A DNA stretch of 64,000 nt, taken from assembly GCA_028753945.1 (NCBI GenBank), contig JAPNXP010000001.1, forward strand, positions 7,926,501 to 7,990,500, read 5' to 3'. Under the pieces are notes generated by a model. The model saw nothing but the letters and a program-made list of their open reading frames with translations. It was not told where the DNA came from and did no database searches. The DNA comes from Hexactinellida sp. DTS-2022. Its lineage: Eukaryota; Porifera; Hexactinellida. A program made the translations under genes and the position numbers. This document shows, piece after piece, positions 11,980 through 23,343 of the stretch (position 1 is its first letter; the number at the start of each line of letters is the position of its first letter).

Positions 11980-12439
11980 ATAATTTTGCTAAATAGCAGG
12001 AAATTAAGGTCATGGAAATTAACGCGATTTGGAGAAATTCGCGTTAATTTCATGTCGCGTTAATTTCCTATAATAAGGTAGTACACACATTACAAGAAAC
12101 TTACAAAAACTCACCACTTGGAATAACAGTTCCTCTTCAACTAAAGCACATTATTATGAATAACCAAGTAGCAAGAATGAGGTTGCCGAATAGAAAGTCG
12201 AAATTAAAACCTAATATGCTGCTATATTGTTACCATTTTAATATGTTAAAAATAGTACTTAGAATCATCGTGAGAATAGGAAGCACATTGTTATCATTCA
12301 CTACTGGCACATCACCAGGTACAGACAATTCAACCACCTCTCTGATATTCAAGTCTCCTCTGTTGGGTTAGAAAAATAATTATATCCAGTAAAATTGCTA
12401 GACTCTCTTTAATTATAAGTATCACGGACACGGTGTATA
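11980..12439. other. Intergenic, no gene seen
   Basis: Between the inverted-repeat element and a family A copy. It contains a short inverted pair near 12019-12062 (AATTAACGCGA / TCGCGTTAATT). A short open frame at 12156-12371 has no recognisable feature and is not called. Confidence 0.35.
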
Positions 12440-13165
12440 GCAATTCTATACATCCCTTTCCACCATTTTCCATACTTTAACTTGTTTCCTATAATACCCG
12501 TTGGAAGCTGTCTTCTGGGTTCATTTTGAATCTTCATTAATTTGTTTACCTATTTTTGCAAACAACAACAACAAATATTAATTATAGAAATTTGTAAAAA
12601 AATCGAAATATTCGTGTTCATCATACTTGTTTACCTATAACACCGTTGAAAGCTAACTTCTAGGTTGACTTTGAATTTTCATTAATTTGTTTACCTATTT
12701 CTATAAATATCAGCAATAAATATTCATATTCTAAATTTTTAAATGCGAAATTCGTGTTCATCATACTTGTTTACCTATAATACCGTTGAAAGCTAACTTC
12801 TAGGTTGACATTGAATTTTAATTAATTTGTTTACCTATTTCTATAAATATCAGCAATAAATATTCATATTCTAAATTTTTAAATGCGAAAATCGTGTTCA
12901 TCATACTAGTTTACCTATAATACCCGTTGAAAGCTAACTTCTAGGTTGATTTTGAATTTTCATTAATTTGTTACCTATTTTTGTAAACAACAACAACAAA
13001 TATTCATATTAGAAATTTGTAAATGCTAAATTCGAAATTAGTATGCTTGTCTACCTATTATAACATTTGGAAGTTAATTTATATCTTAATTATAATGCGG
13101 TTTCTATTCCCCCATCACTTTAATACAATCCGGACAAACACACAAACAAACAAACACACAACAAT
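12440..13165 (+). repeat. Dispersed repeat family A, copy 3, internally amplified
   Basis: The best-preserved family A copy. Its internal part is repeated about four times with a period near 138 bp: GTTGAAAGCTAACTTCTAGG recurs at roughly 12500, 12645, 12783 and 12926, each followed by TTAATTTGTTTACCTATTT. The right end is the same CCGGACAAACACACAAACAA tail seen at 960-1000. Tandem amplification of an internal segment suggests slippage or unequal exchange after insertion. Confidence 0.7.
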
Positions 13166-13639
13166 CGAAATTTAATAATACGTATAGATGTAAAAGATAA
13201 AAGAAATTTCAAATTAAATATTTTAATAACAGTCGAACTTAAAGCTAATTGTGATTTAAGAACTATTTTAAGTGAATTAGATCAGGCTTCGGCTAGCTTT
13301 TGAGTCTACGGGCCAGATTGAGTCATTTACCGCATTACACTGGCCAAGCGTTCTACTTGTAATTTACTTCATACTCGTAATTTAACCACTGTATAATTGT
13401 TAATTATGACTACGTAAATATGTATTGACTTATCTTTATAATGTTAGCACATTAAATCTTTTAAAATATTTTGGATTTCAATCGAATGATCCAATCGGAG
13501 GTCACGATAAGCATGTTTTTTGAGAGCCGCGGGCCGGAGGTTGCCGACTCATGATTTAGATAAATGCTAGATAGGAATGAATACAGTAAGTTCTCCCTAT
13601 TAGCCCCAATAGTATACGTATATCTCTTGTCCACTGGCA

Positions 13640-14430
13640 GAATATTCATATTACTAAACTCGATTGTTGTTTGTTCGTTTGTCCGGATCAGAGTTGGAAT
13701 CGGGTTCGGGTTTCTCGGGTCGGGTCGGGTTCGGGTCGGGTTCGGGTTCAGATTCGGATTTAGAATCGGGTTCGGGTCGGGTTCGGGTTCGAAGTTGATC
13801 AGTTCGAACTTTGTGCGTAATTTTTTTAAATTCAATGATTTAATTCTATTTTTTGAAAGATTATATTTACAATAGAAACAATATATGGAACTTTAATGAA
13901 ATGGCCTCATAAGGACATTTATGGGATAAATATTATTAACCCATACTTGTTTGACTAATATTAGTTGAAATGTCAACAGAATATATATTTTAGAGGAATT
14001 TCAGTTAATATCTACATTTATATACACTTCGGGTTCGGGTCGGGTTCGGGTTGAAGATCGTCGGGTTTGGGTCGGGTTCGGGTTGAATATTGTCGGGTTC
14101 GGGTCGGGTCGGGTTCTGAAAAGTGGACCCGATTCCAACTCTGGTCCGGATTGTATTAAAGATATGTTGTAATAGAAACCGAATTTATAATAAGCATAGA
14201 GATTAACTTCTCATGTTATAATAGATAAACAAGTACGTATGCTGAACACGAATTTTTCTTTAAAAAATTTACAATATGTATTGTTGTTATTTACAAAAAT
14301 ACGTAAACACAATTAATGAAAATTCAAAATGAACCTAGGGACTAGCATCCAAATGTTATATAAGGTAATTAAGTACTGTATGCTGAATCCAAATTTAATG
14401 TTTACAAATTTTTAGATTGAATATTGTAAT
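13640..14430 (-). repeat. Dispersed repeat family A, copy 4 (interrupted)
   Basis: Reverse copy of family A. Its terminal GATTGTTGTTTGTTCGTTTG begins at about 13662 and the body resumes at 14144 (CCGGATTGTATTAAAG and onward). The gap is filled by the 455-bp element 13689-14143. Without that insertion the repeat reads straight through. Confidence 0.65.
13689..14143. mobile_element. hAT-like MITE with GGGTTCGGGTC satellite arms
   Basis: 455 bp, ends CAGAGTTGGAATCGGGT and ACCCGATTCCAACTCTG, flanked by a perfect 8-bp target duplication GTCCGGAT (13681-13688 and 14144-14151). Both halves carry arrays of GGGTCGGGTTCGGGT-type repeats; the centre is unique AT-rich DNA. The 8-bp duplication and CAG-type ends point to hAT transposition in trans. 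No coding capacity. Confidence 0.88.
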
Positions 14431-14635
14431 TGTAGTTTACAATTGAAAAAAGCGAGAGTGAACCATCGCAAAGTGACCGAGATTGAATACCTCGTTCGAG
14501 AGAAAAGACTAAGTGAATCCTATATAAGGCATTATATACAATTGTTGTTTGAAGGAGTTTATCCTGAATTTAATGAATATACTGTACGGTCTAGACTCTA
14601 GACTCTAGATTCTAGAAGTTTATATTTTCTATATA

Positions 14636-15055
14636 CACTAACCAGCCAAAAGTATTTGTACAATTGGCATTTGAATGCAGACACAATAGTCGTCTGGTAA
14701 CTTATTAACGGCTGTTTAAACTACTCTGAAATTACTATAAATATCTTGCTATATTTGTAAAGTAAAAAATATTTTGAATTCACGTCATTTTAGTCAATAT
14801 TGATGAAGTGGCATAAGAGTATCTGCCACGTACCACTTGTGGCACAATTGGGAATGTGGCTGTAATTTAGTAGAAAATAAACGTATTGATTTGAAATTAT
14901 GCACCTAGAGTAATTAGACCATGTGGAATTCAAATCTGCAATCAGAACTTCTATATTCTCATTCCATCTTGATGATCGGAAATTATATATTTAATTAGCT
15001 AATTATATAGTTAATGAGTTTGACACCTCCATATATATGTAAATTCAAAAAATTT
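14636..15055 (+). repeat. Dispersed repeat family B, copy 1
   Basis: Direct match in order and wording to 26050-26430 in ARMC3 intron 1. Shared phrases include ACTAACCAGCCAAA, AATGCAGACACAATA, CGTCTGGTAACTTATTAA, GGCTGTTTAAACTACTCTGA and TTTGAAATTATGCAC. Many scattered differences indicate an old duplication or old insertions. Non-coding. Unlike the second copy, this one is not followed by the hairpin of the large array. Confidence 0.75.
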
Positions 15056-16656
15056 GCTATTTTATTATACTTTACATATCGTTTATGTAAATAGCAGTGT
15101 TGATAAATCTACCAATGCTCTTATGCTGCTAGAAGCTTGAATGTATAAATACAAATTATTGCTGTTCAAATACTTTTGTCCGGTTAGTTAGATGTAGTAC
15201 GTATTTTGTCTTAACGCCAAGGGTCTATTGATTTTCTAAGTGATTAATTAAACACTTAATGAAACATTTTGAAAATTCTATACATTGAATGCACACAAAA
15301 ATTCTACATCTGATAGCAGTTTTCGATTTCCATTTCCCTATGGCTGTGTAAATTGTGAATAAACTTTCTGGTTGATAAACAATATAAGGAAAAGATTTTC
15401 CTTCTGCAAAATGCCACTGTTAAAACTTATATTTCATGTTTGTATTATTGACAAACGAGCAAAGCAAAATGAGGAGCGCGCGCTTTGGAAAGGCTGCATA
15501 ACTTACGGATCGTGTACTAAGTCCAGTCTGGAAGATAATGCCTACAACTGCCGTCTTTAGCCGTAGAGAATAATAGCAACATAATATCTATATATTACTA
15601 ATAAATCAATCAATTAGATTACATAGTAATTAGTTATTGACTATATATTGATCCTAATGAATACCTCAGGCGATTCTTGATTTCCTCTCCGCTTCCTCGT
15701 TCAGACATCTAGATTCAGTAAGAGAGAACCTTCTCTTCATAGAGAATGCAATTCACTACTAAAGGGAACTTCCCTGTAAAACTTTCCCTCTCTCCACAGC
15801 CATAGCTAGCTCAGATACTTCATACGTTGTATTACAGCCATGCAGTCAGTCAACAACAGAACAACACATCACAATATACAATATACAATTATCCATTACT
15901 TAATCTTATTATATTCGTAATACTTGTTTCTTGAATCCTGTGCCTTATCCCCTCTACCTCATTTTACAATTCGTACTATCTTAATATTCTTAATAATTAA
16001 CATTATTTCGTTACATTATGATACTTCGCCAGACCACTTTCCCACTCCTAATCTTATACGTAATTAAAATTAATAATACAATTATCCCGCTATTAGTGCC
16101 CATTTAAAGGCTCATATCCTCCATGCTAACTCCACAGACTTTATACAGGGAATAACATTGTCGCTCAATTTTAATTCAAAGGCAATAGTATAATAATATA
16201 GTACAGCTGATCTAGTAGAGTTCATTGTATACACCAATGATATTGTGTAGAACCTACTTGCAGAAGGGACTAGTCTATTCTTCTCAGGATTGTCTCGACA
16301 TAGAATTCACAACCTCTAACCGTCTACGGTCTCCTCTTATATTGATATAATTATGGTAACCTCTAGAATCTCATCCAGTCGATCAATTTACTTCTGTTGA
16401 TGGGATGTGAGTAAAATGAGAGAGAAATTGTTTGACTGTGGGCGTACACCAGTGAGAATTGAGAGTTGTCCGGTTGCATATCAGTCTAGTTTGAAATTAT
16501 AAATTCATAAAATGACAAATAATTTGAAGACACTGAAACAAGGAATGCTTAATTAATTTAGTTTCAAAAATAAATTATTTCGCATTTATACTCCGTCTGT
16601 TTATTAATTATCAAGTAGTCAACAGCTAATTAAATTATAGAGAATTAATTTATGCA
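15056..16656. other. AT-rich intergenic stretch, no gene seen
   Basis: No supported gene. The 62-codon frame at 15372-15560 has no recognisable domain and ordinary AT-rich composition. Poly-pyrimidine stretches occur around 15680-15800 without further structure. Confidence 0.4.
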
Positions 16657-16982
16657 CTTACTTATTTTAGGCCGCCTACAATGTCGGCTAGCCGACATAT
16701 AAGCAAATGTAGCCGACAAATAATGATTTGGCCGAGTTGATTCGGGACCTTTACTCTAATACTCCATAATACTCACTTTAAAGTTCAGGTTTTTGGTTCG
16801 CTCCCAATTCATTGTCGCTTCTTACTAGTTAGGTTCTTTTTCCTCCATAGTAGATGATTAATTTTCAATCTTCCAGGGACTTTTCCTCTACTTCGTTCAA
16901 TTTTAGATGAGTTCCTTATATGTCGGCGAGATTTGTTTATATGTCGGCTAGCCGACATTGTAGGCGGCCACATATAAGTAAG
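16657..16982. mobile_element. 326-bp inverted-repeat MITE
   Basis: Outer arms CTTACTTAT...GGCCGCCTACAATGTCGG and the complement ending ATAAGTAAG at 16982. Each arm holds the palindrome GTCGGCTAGCCGAC. The inner part is unique and non-coding. A target duplication could not be set with confidence. It lies about 600 bp upstream of the IFT25 gene. Confidence 0.7.
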
Positions 16983-17588
16983 CCGTTAATTAATTAATAG
17001 GCATATTAATGAAAAGCGCTATCCTTTCAGTGACTAGTTACTGACTGAAAGGATTTGGCTAGAGCCTAGGCAATTACCCGCCAATTATCTTATAAATACA
17101 GGCAATTACTCTAATGAGCAATTTGAAATAAACCAAAACACGTTAACACTAGCCTAATGAATTCAAATTTTTAGTTGTCATATAAATTCAGACAATTAAT
17201 TAATAACCAGTATATTCTGGTTTACGACAATAAAGTAAACTATAAATCTTAACTCGAGATATTACTGAATAGAGATCTTATAAGTTTAATCAACTCACTG
17301 TATATACTGTTGTAGAAAGCCTACTGAATAGAAATGGATGAGCAGTGCAGTGTTGCGTTGCTTTTATAATCCTTCTTTCAGTTGAATACTTATACAAAGA
17401 TCACGTTTGATATTCTTCATTGTTAATTAATTACCTAAGGGGAAAACCGATAAAACTTTGCTAATTCTATTTATAGAAGGATAAATTTTGATGCAATTCT
17501 AACATGGTGAGTATAAGGGAAATTTCTATGTTTAAATTTCAGCCTATCCACTGCTTTTCAATGCATTTCAAATTGTATACAAATAAAC
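16983..17588. other. IFT25 upstream region
   Basis: AT-rich DNA that should hold the IFT25 promoter. Apart from the small hairpin at 17021-17054 no element is recognised. Confidence 0.35.
17021..17054. repeat. Small hairpin (11-bp stem)
   Basis: ATCCTTTCAGT and ACTGAAAGGAT separated by 12 bases. An isolated perfect stem 0.5 kb upstream of IFT25. It may be a MITE relic; no function is implied. Confidence 0.5.
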
Positions 17589-18011
17589 ATGTGCCATCTA
17601 GCTAGCATGAGCAACGTAGCGCTTCTCCGTAGCGGAGCGAGAGTCCCGCTGTGCACAGCTAACAATGAGGAACACCCGGCATCTAACATACTGGATGGGA
17701 ACAGCAGCACCTTCTGGCTCTCAACAGGGCTGTTCCCTCAAGAGGTGCTCATTTCCCTGCCAGAGACAGCTCTGGTGACTTCTATCAATATCATGTGTTC
17801 TCACGTCAAGGAGCTACTGATCGAGAAGAGCGTGAATGAAGACGCGGGCGACCTAGAGAATCTGCTGAAGAGCGAGCTGGAGTACCAGGAGACCTTACAG
17901 AAACAAGAATTCAAGTTATCTACACCTACACAAATCCGCAATCTTAAGCTAATTGTCCAGTCAGGATACGATCACTTTGTCTCTATCAACAGCATCAATA
18001 TAATACATTAG
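17589..18011 (+). CDS. IFT25: Intraflagellar transport protein 25 (HSPB11)
   Basis: Single-exon 140-aa protein (human HSPB11 has 144). It has the DOC/galectin-like jelly-roll signature of IFT25: EEHPASNILDGNSSTFW followed by STGLFPQEVLISLP, the loop LLIEKSVNED and the ending YDHFVSINSINI. The D-G-N segment (residues 36-38) corresponds to the calcium-binding loop of the family. IFT25 pairs with IFT27 in the IFT-B train and is needed for export of signalling proteins and BBSome-linked cargo from cilia. Two starts are possible, Met1 (17589) and Met7 (17607); Met7 aligns better with the usual N terminus. The gene is tail-to-tail with TRMT2A. Confidence 0.92.
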   Translation: MCHLASMSNVALLRSGARVPLCTANNEEHPASNILDGNSSTFWLSTGLFPQEVLISLPETALVTSINIMCSHVKELLIEKSVNEDAGDLENLLKSELEYQETLQKQEFKLSTPTQIRNLKLIVQSGYDHFVSINSINIIH

Positions 18012-18757
18012 ACCTACATTTACATACAGTAACATCTAAATTTATACTAATCAGTATATCAATCTTACGAATAGTATAATAGCTGCGGATATTATATAAC
18101 AAAGGATGGGCTGATTTGTATGTTATTCATAGAATAGTAGGAGATATTCTTGTAAGCGTTATTCACTTGCTCTGAAAAGTTATAATAGGCGTTTCTCATT
18201 TAAGTTTAGAAGTATCGTCATTCTAGAATAAGCGCTGTGGCAAATAGTATGAATACTTTACAGTAGCGGCGCCAAATCAACAACTAAAAGGGAGCATCAA
18301 GTTTGTAGGGGCCAAAATCAGACATTAGTGAATTAAAATAACTTTATGAAGTAAAAATTAGAAGAAATGTATTAATTAAGTAATTGAATTTAGACAACAA
18401 TGATAAACAATGTAGCTACATAATTGATTTTAAATACTCAACAGTGTACTAAAATATTTGGAAATTTAATTGTGTTGGATTGTGACAACCTAACACAAAA
18501 ATATTTTAATACAGAACTGATGCCAGGTTATCGAAGTCTCAGGGATATTTAGGCCCTCATATGTGCTCCAATTGGCTTCCCCCAAAGTTGTGAAAAACCT
18601 TAGATTCACAGCTGTTACCTAGGGGAATCCGTAATTATATTTTAACCGGGAATAAGTTTCAAATCTCTCTCCACTGAACAATAGCGTAGACAGATTGCAA
18701 GGTGAAGCTAGCTGTAACAGCTTAATACAATAATAATATTTCTTTAATAATCGCTAC
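18012..18757. other. Convergent 3' flanks of IFT25 and TRMT2A
   Basis: No gene seen. A minus-strand ATTAAA (TTTAAT near 18742) lies about 15 bp past the TRMT2A stop and is a possible poly(A) signal. The rest is AT-rich single-copy sequence. Confidence 0.35.
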
Positions 18758-20689
18758 TTACTTAACAATACTATTAACATGATCATAACACAAGACGAGT
18801 TCGCAGTGCAGAGTGTGCGGGAACAGGTCTACGGGAGTGGCTCTGACTGGGCGGAAGGGCTCTCCCGGCATGCGGCCGCTAGGAGGCCTGCAGATGTCCA
18901 CTAGATTTTGACTCGCGTTTGACACACTGCAGGCTACGTATATCAGTCTCTTCACGCTCTTTGCCTTCCTGAGGGTGCGTATAACGGTGGAGGGTACCCC
19001 GGCGCGGGGAGGGTCTAGGACGGCTACCACGTTATAGGTCTCTTGGTATATCTCGTCAAGTTTGTTCAGCTTATTCTCCACAGCTCCACACACGAACTTT
19101 GCATTAGAAATATTGTTGCTTCCTGAGTTGCAGATTGCATCATTAACCGCCTCCTGGCTTTTTTCTATTCCAATTACTCGGTCCACGTGTCTGGCCAGAC
19201 ACAGGCCTATCGTGCCGGCTCCGCAGCACAGGTCCAGTAGCACTGTGTGTTCTGCACTAGGGATGTTCTGACGGATTACGTCATATAGGGCTTCTGCCGC
19301 GCGTGTATTTACCTATAAAGTGTGTTGCACATTAGAATATTTAAATAAGTATCTGGCATTGTAGGGGATTGAGACCTGGAAGAAAGCATTGGGGGAAATG
19401 CAGAACTGAACTCCCATAAGTTTCTCTGTCAGCTTTTCCGTCCCACTCAATAGCTCCATCTCTCCGGAGCGACCTCCTATGTTGATAGAGTCACACAGCT
19501 GGAAGTAGACAGAGGTTACCTTGAGGCCGGACATTGCTCCTGAGCACAGGTGCTTGCAGAGCCTCTCACACTCCTCTCTCACCTCCTCCTTCCTCAGGCC
19601 CTGGCCATGTACCTGCAGTACCACCATCATTTCTTCCGCTTGGTTACTTCTCACTGTTATCTAACATTGGAATGAATTTATTGACTAATTAGCATTCTGT
19701 TTGAAAGCAATATACTAGTATATCTTGCTATAACCAAGTAATACCTGCTTCCAGTTTCCAGAGTGATCCCTGGGATCGAACACTTCCAGTCTTGACTCTA
19801 GTATGAAATCTTTGCACAGCTCCACTACTCTCAGCACATGTGCAGGCACGTGTATGCACTGGTAGGGCGGGGCCACGGACCAGCTGCCCACCTTGTACGC
19901 GCCCAATCGGAACCCCACACAGCGCCTCCCCTGCAGGTCCCTCCCACAGGTGAACTCGTTTTTGTTTCTGTAGCCGGCCGTGAGTGGTGATGCAATGACG
20001 TCATCCAATGGACAGTAGACCGTGAGAGCTGAGCTCTTGTTCTCCAGCTGGCCCTGTATCTCTGCCAGCTTCTGCCTCAGGTCCGCTAGCTTCCTCTCCA
20101 GCTGCTCCGGGTACGGGAGGTCCCACAGAGGGGTCACGGCTCGCAGCAGCAATGCTGTCTGCTCCTCCTCGCTGGGAACAGCTGCTACCGACTGATGATC
20201 AGCTGATCGAGAGAGGGGAGCGACGAAAATGGGATCAGTCCGGGGTTTGGCTGGTTTGAGAACTAATCTGCGTCCTTTCAACACCTCCCCATTGACTCTG
20301 TCTAGAGCCAGCTGCTTCTCCTCAGAGGTGTGAAAAGTCGCGAATGCAAAAGACTCCTTAGGACGAGACCGCACGATCTTAAGTTTTACTGGCGTTAACT
20401 TGTAACGATTGAAGAATGCCTTGAGCTGTGTATAACCACATAATCGTGGTATATTGGCAATCTCTACTTTGTTTAGCTCCGAGGTAAATTCGCCCCTCTC
20501 AGTATAGGAGTACCTCTCGTCAGCCCCGCCCCCCTCAGTGGCAGGGACAGCTGACGGAGCCACGGTGCTGCTTGTGTCGCTGGGCAGCTCTTCTCTGGGA
20601 GAGAGCGTCTCCTCAACTGGCACACAGGAACCCATTTGAGCCATTTCTGTTTCTAAGCTAAGTCTGTAGTAGTATGGTGTTTGTAGCAT
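18758..20689 (-). CDS. TRMT2A: tRNA (uracil-5-)-methyltransferase homolog A
   Basis: Three exons, minus strand: 19745-20689, 19376-19660 and 18758-19312. Introns are 84 and 63 bp, both GT-AG and phase 0, giving 594 aa (human 625). An RNA-recognition motif lies near residues 60-135 (IANIPRLCGYTQLKAFF, SFAFATF). The TrmA/RumA-type methyltransferase follows: YRNKNEFTCG, FFQVNTRAAEALYD across the last splice, SAM motif LLDLCCGAGTIGL, LDPPRAGV, and VACSVSNASQNLVDICR with the catalytic Cys, then a TRMT2A-like FRPVRATPVDLFPHT tail. The enzyme makes m5U54 in cytosolic tRNA. All key residues are present. Downstream of SLC13 on the same strand. Confidence 0.95.
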
Positions 20690-20732
20690 GTTACATAAGT
20701 ATAATTAATCTGTTGTTATACTCTGTTTAATC

Positions 20733-21034
20733 CAGGGGTTCTTAACCGGAACAATCATGTTACCCCCCTTTCGAAATTTCTAGACATTTCCCCCCCCCCC
20801 CATAATTGTTAACTGTAAATTGTATTATATTATTCATTCCAAACAAGAGAGAATATGAATAAGAATCAGTAGTAAACTTATCGTTTGTATAGTAAATAGG
20901 TTACTTGTATATTTTGGTCACCTTTGTAAGTAGTTATTTAATTTTACTTAGTAGAGATATTATAAGGTATGACCAAATTGTTAAAAAATTTCCGCCCAAA
21001 ATCCTCCAAATTCCCCCCCGGTTGAGAACCCCTG
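20733..21034. mobile_element. hAT-like MITE between TRMT2A and SLC13
   Basis: Ends CAGGGGTTCTTAACCGG and CCGGTTGAGAACCCCTG, followed inward by C-rich runs, a design common among hAT MITEs. TTTAATC occurs on both sides (20726-20732 and a 3-bp offset on the right), which may be a slightly altered target duplication. No coding capacity. It occupies much of the 440-bp gap upstream of TRMT2A. Confidence 0.8.
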
Positions 21035-21132
21035 AACTTTAATCCAACGAATAAGCATTTATTCATATACAGATACGAAACAATATAAGAACCCAAAAAT
21101 AGCTTGAAATGGAAATTAAATTAAAACAATTC

Positions 21133-23223
21133 CTAGCAGACGGTCTGGTTTGATATTATATCAGTGCCGGTAGTATTGTAGTAGTCCGGGTATGTGAGGA
21201 GGCCGAATATAGGGAGTCCCAGTGAGTTCGTGAATGCAGTCAGAATCAGAATGCACATCAGGTTCATGCCCGCCCCGGCTATTAGCATGTCCGCTATGCG
21301 GAGGTGTCCGTAGGCATACACAATAGCGTTAGGGGGCGTGGCTACCGGGAACATGAATGCGTAGGAGGTAGAGATGGTGGCGGGGACCATGAGGTAGAGA
21401 GGGTTGATGCCTATGCTCAGAGATAGGCTGTGGAGGATTGGGAGCAGCAGGGTGATTACAGACACGTTGGAAATGACCTCAGTGGTGAATGTAGCGACTA
21501 CAATGATGCTAGTGCTGAGCAGAAAGGGGTGTAGACTCCCCAGGCCCTGCAGGTTAGCGGCTATGCATTGAGTGAGACCTGACACCTGTGCGACGTAGGC
21601 TATTGCGAACCCACTCCCCAGGAGGAGCACCACGCCCCAGGGGAGCTTCGTCTGCACTGTCTCCCAGTCCAGCAGCCGCTCATAAGTTCCAAGCGAACCG
21701 TCCTGTTTCCAAGGGAGTCTACCTGGTAGAATGAATAAAAGAAATGCAAAGAATATAGCAACCGAAGAGTCAGTTAGGTATCCTCTCCTATTCTCCTTGT
21801 CCGTAAAGAGACTGGCCCAGCCAGGGAACACCTGGGGGGCTCGGAGGAGCCAGAGCAAGATCAATACGACCATGAGGACTATCAGACACACCTGAGCGTA
21901 GCTGACGCTCCCTAGCTGCTTGTAATGCTCCCGCACAACTTCCCTCATGCGCTTGCTCTCCACGCGGTGAACAGACCAGCCGCAACACCTGTTCCTGACG
22001 CTAGAGAGACAATCGTCGCAAAACAGCAGAGACAAGTAGCCCCAGGCACACAGCAGCGCAGTGAGGGCGCACGGGAATGCAAAGATGAACCAGCGTCCCC
22101 AGTCGAGGGGCGGGGCAAGGGGGAAGTTGGAGTTGAAGTACCCGCTCAGCACAATGTTAGGACCCGTGCCTATCAGAGTAGCAGTGCCGCCAATGTTAGC
22201 GGAGTAGGCCACTCCGAGCATCAGGGCCTTACAGAAGCGGTGGTAGGAAGCGCTGCGGGACCTCTCTTCTGAGCTCGCTAGCTCGTCCGAGCTTCTGATC
22301 AGCTGGACTCCGTCGTCTGCGTTCTCTTCTCCGTCTCCCTCCGACACCGAGAGGATGCTCACCTGCAGACAGGGCAGTAGGCGTAGGAACTAACAAGGAC
22401 ACTACCTATGGCTCTTTTTAGGATACTTTAGTGAATAAATAGAAAAAATAACTAATAAAATAAGTTAATAACTCGATATTAACTAAAATGGTATACCCCT
22501 CTAGCATTAAGTGTATCCAGCCAATACCCATTACAGTCTGTACCTGTTCGGTGTTGTCAGGATGCTTGCCACTAGCTGTAAACTTGACGGAGACTTGGCC
22601 CTCCCGCGATACGCTCCCCCGCATCTCCCTGTTGACACTAAGCAGCACGGCCTGTGCTATTGGCACCATGAAGGCAGTGACTGCCGTGTTACTGATCCAC
22701 ATCGAGAGGAATCCCGTCACTAGCATGAACCCCAGCAGGAGCCGCCTCGGCTGGGAGCCGAACACCAGCAGCGCTGAGAAGGCTATGCGCTTGTGGAGAT
22801 TCCATTTCTCCACTGAGACTGCTATGATGAGGCCCCCCAGGTAGAGGAGGTTGTTCTCTGTGAAGTACTGCTGAGACACATCGTTTGTATTCGCCAGCTA
22901 GACAATACTCACAATAGGCTCGGTGAGCAGGAATTGTAGAAGAATGTCCCATTAGTGTAACTGACCTTCAAGATAGGGAAAATGAACACAGGCAGCAGCG
23001 CGGTGGCCGCGAGGGGCGCCACGTCCGCCACCCAATAGGTCCCTATGATGAAGATGCCGTAGGCCGCCTTGGCGGGGTTGGAGCCGGACACGATGAGGAG
23101 AGGCGAGTATGCGATAGGCGCCAGTACTATGAGCACCAACTTCCACCAAACCCTAATGAGCGCCAGACAGGTCCTTAGGGGGGACACCCGTGCCCTCTGC
23201 AGCCCAGCTCTGACAGCTGCCAT
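21133..23223 (-). CDS. SLC13 family sodium-coupled carboxylate/sulfate transporter
   Basis: Three exons on the minus strand: 22966-23223, 22544-22897 and 21133-22362. Introns are 68 and 181 bp, GT-AG, phase 0; 613 aa in all. Exon 2 has GLIIAVSVEKWNLHKRIAF and the first Na-site motif SMWISNTAVTAFMVP. Exon 3 has GTATLIGTGPNIVL and SYAFMFPVATPPNAIV, which fits the SLC13 signature. The second SNT motif reads SNV. About a dozen hydrophobic segments fit a plasma-membrane carrier. Family members take up succinate, citrate or sulfate with Na+; the sequence does not settle which, so no number is given. A variable hydrophilic loop encoded around the exon 2/3 junction is rich in Glu, Asp and Ser. A minus-strand poly(A) signal lies near 21058. 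Confidence 0.93.
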
Positions 23224-23343
23224 CTAGCTATGTCAATGAGCTGTAAGTATAGGGAGCAAAAGGTGTGACTAATGAACTAATATGAGATATGCAATGAATA
23301 CAACAGCTGATAGTACATGTTATAGTGAATAGGCGGTTAGTAG

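Noticed and set aside
12156..12371. 71-codon frame
   Set aside because: No recognisable motif; lies beside repeats; probably chance.
13700..14120. GGGTTCGGGTC repeats as telomere-like sequence
   Set aside because: They face each other within a 455-bp element with an 8-bp target duplication; a transposon body, not a telomere.
15372..15560. 62-codon frame
   Set aside because: Length expected by chance, no family features, no splice context.
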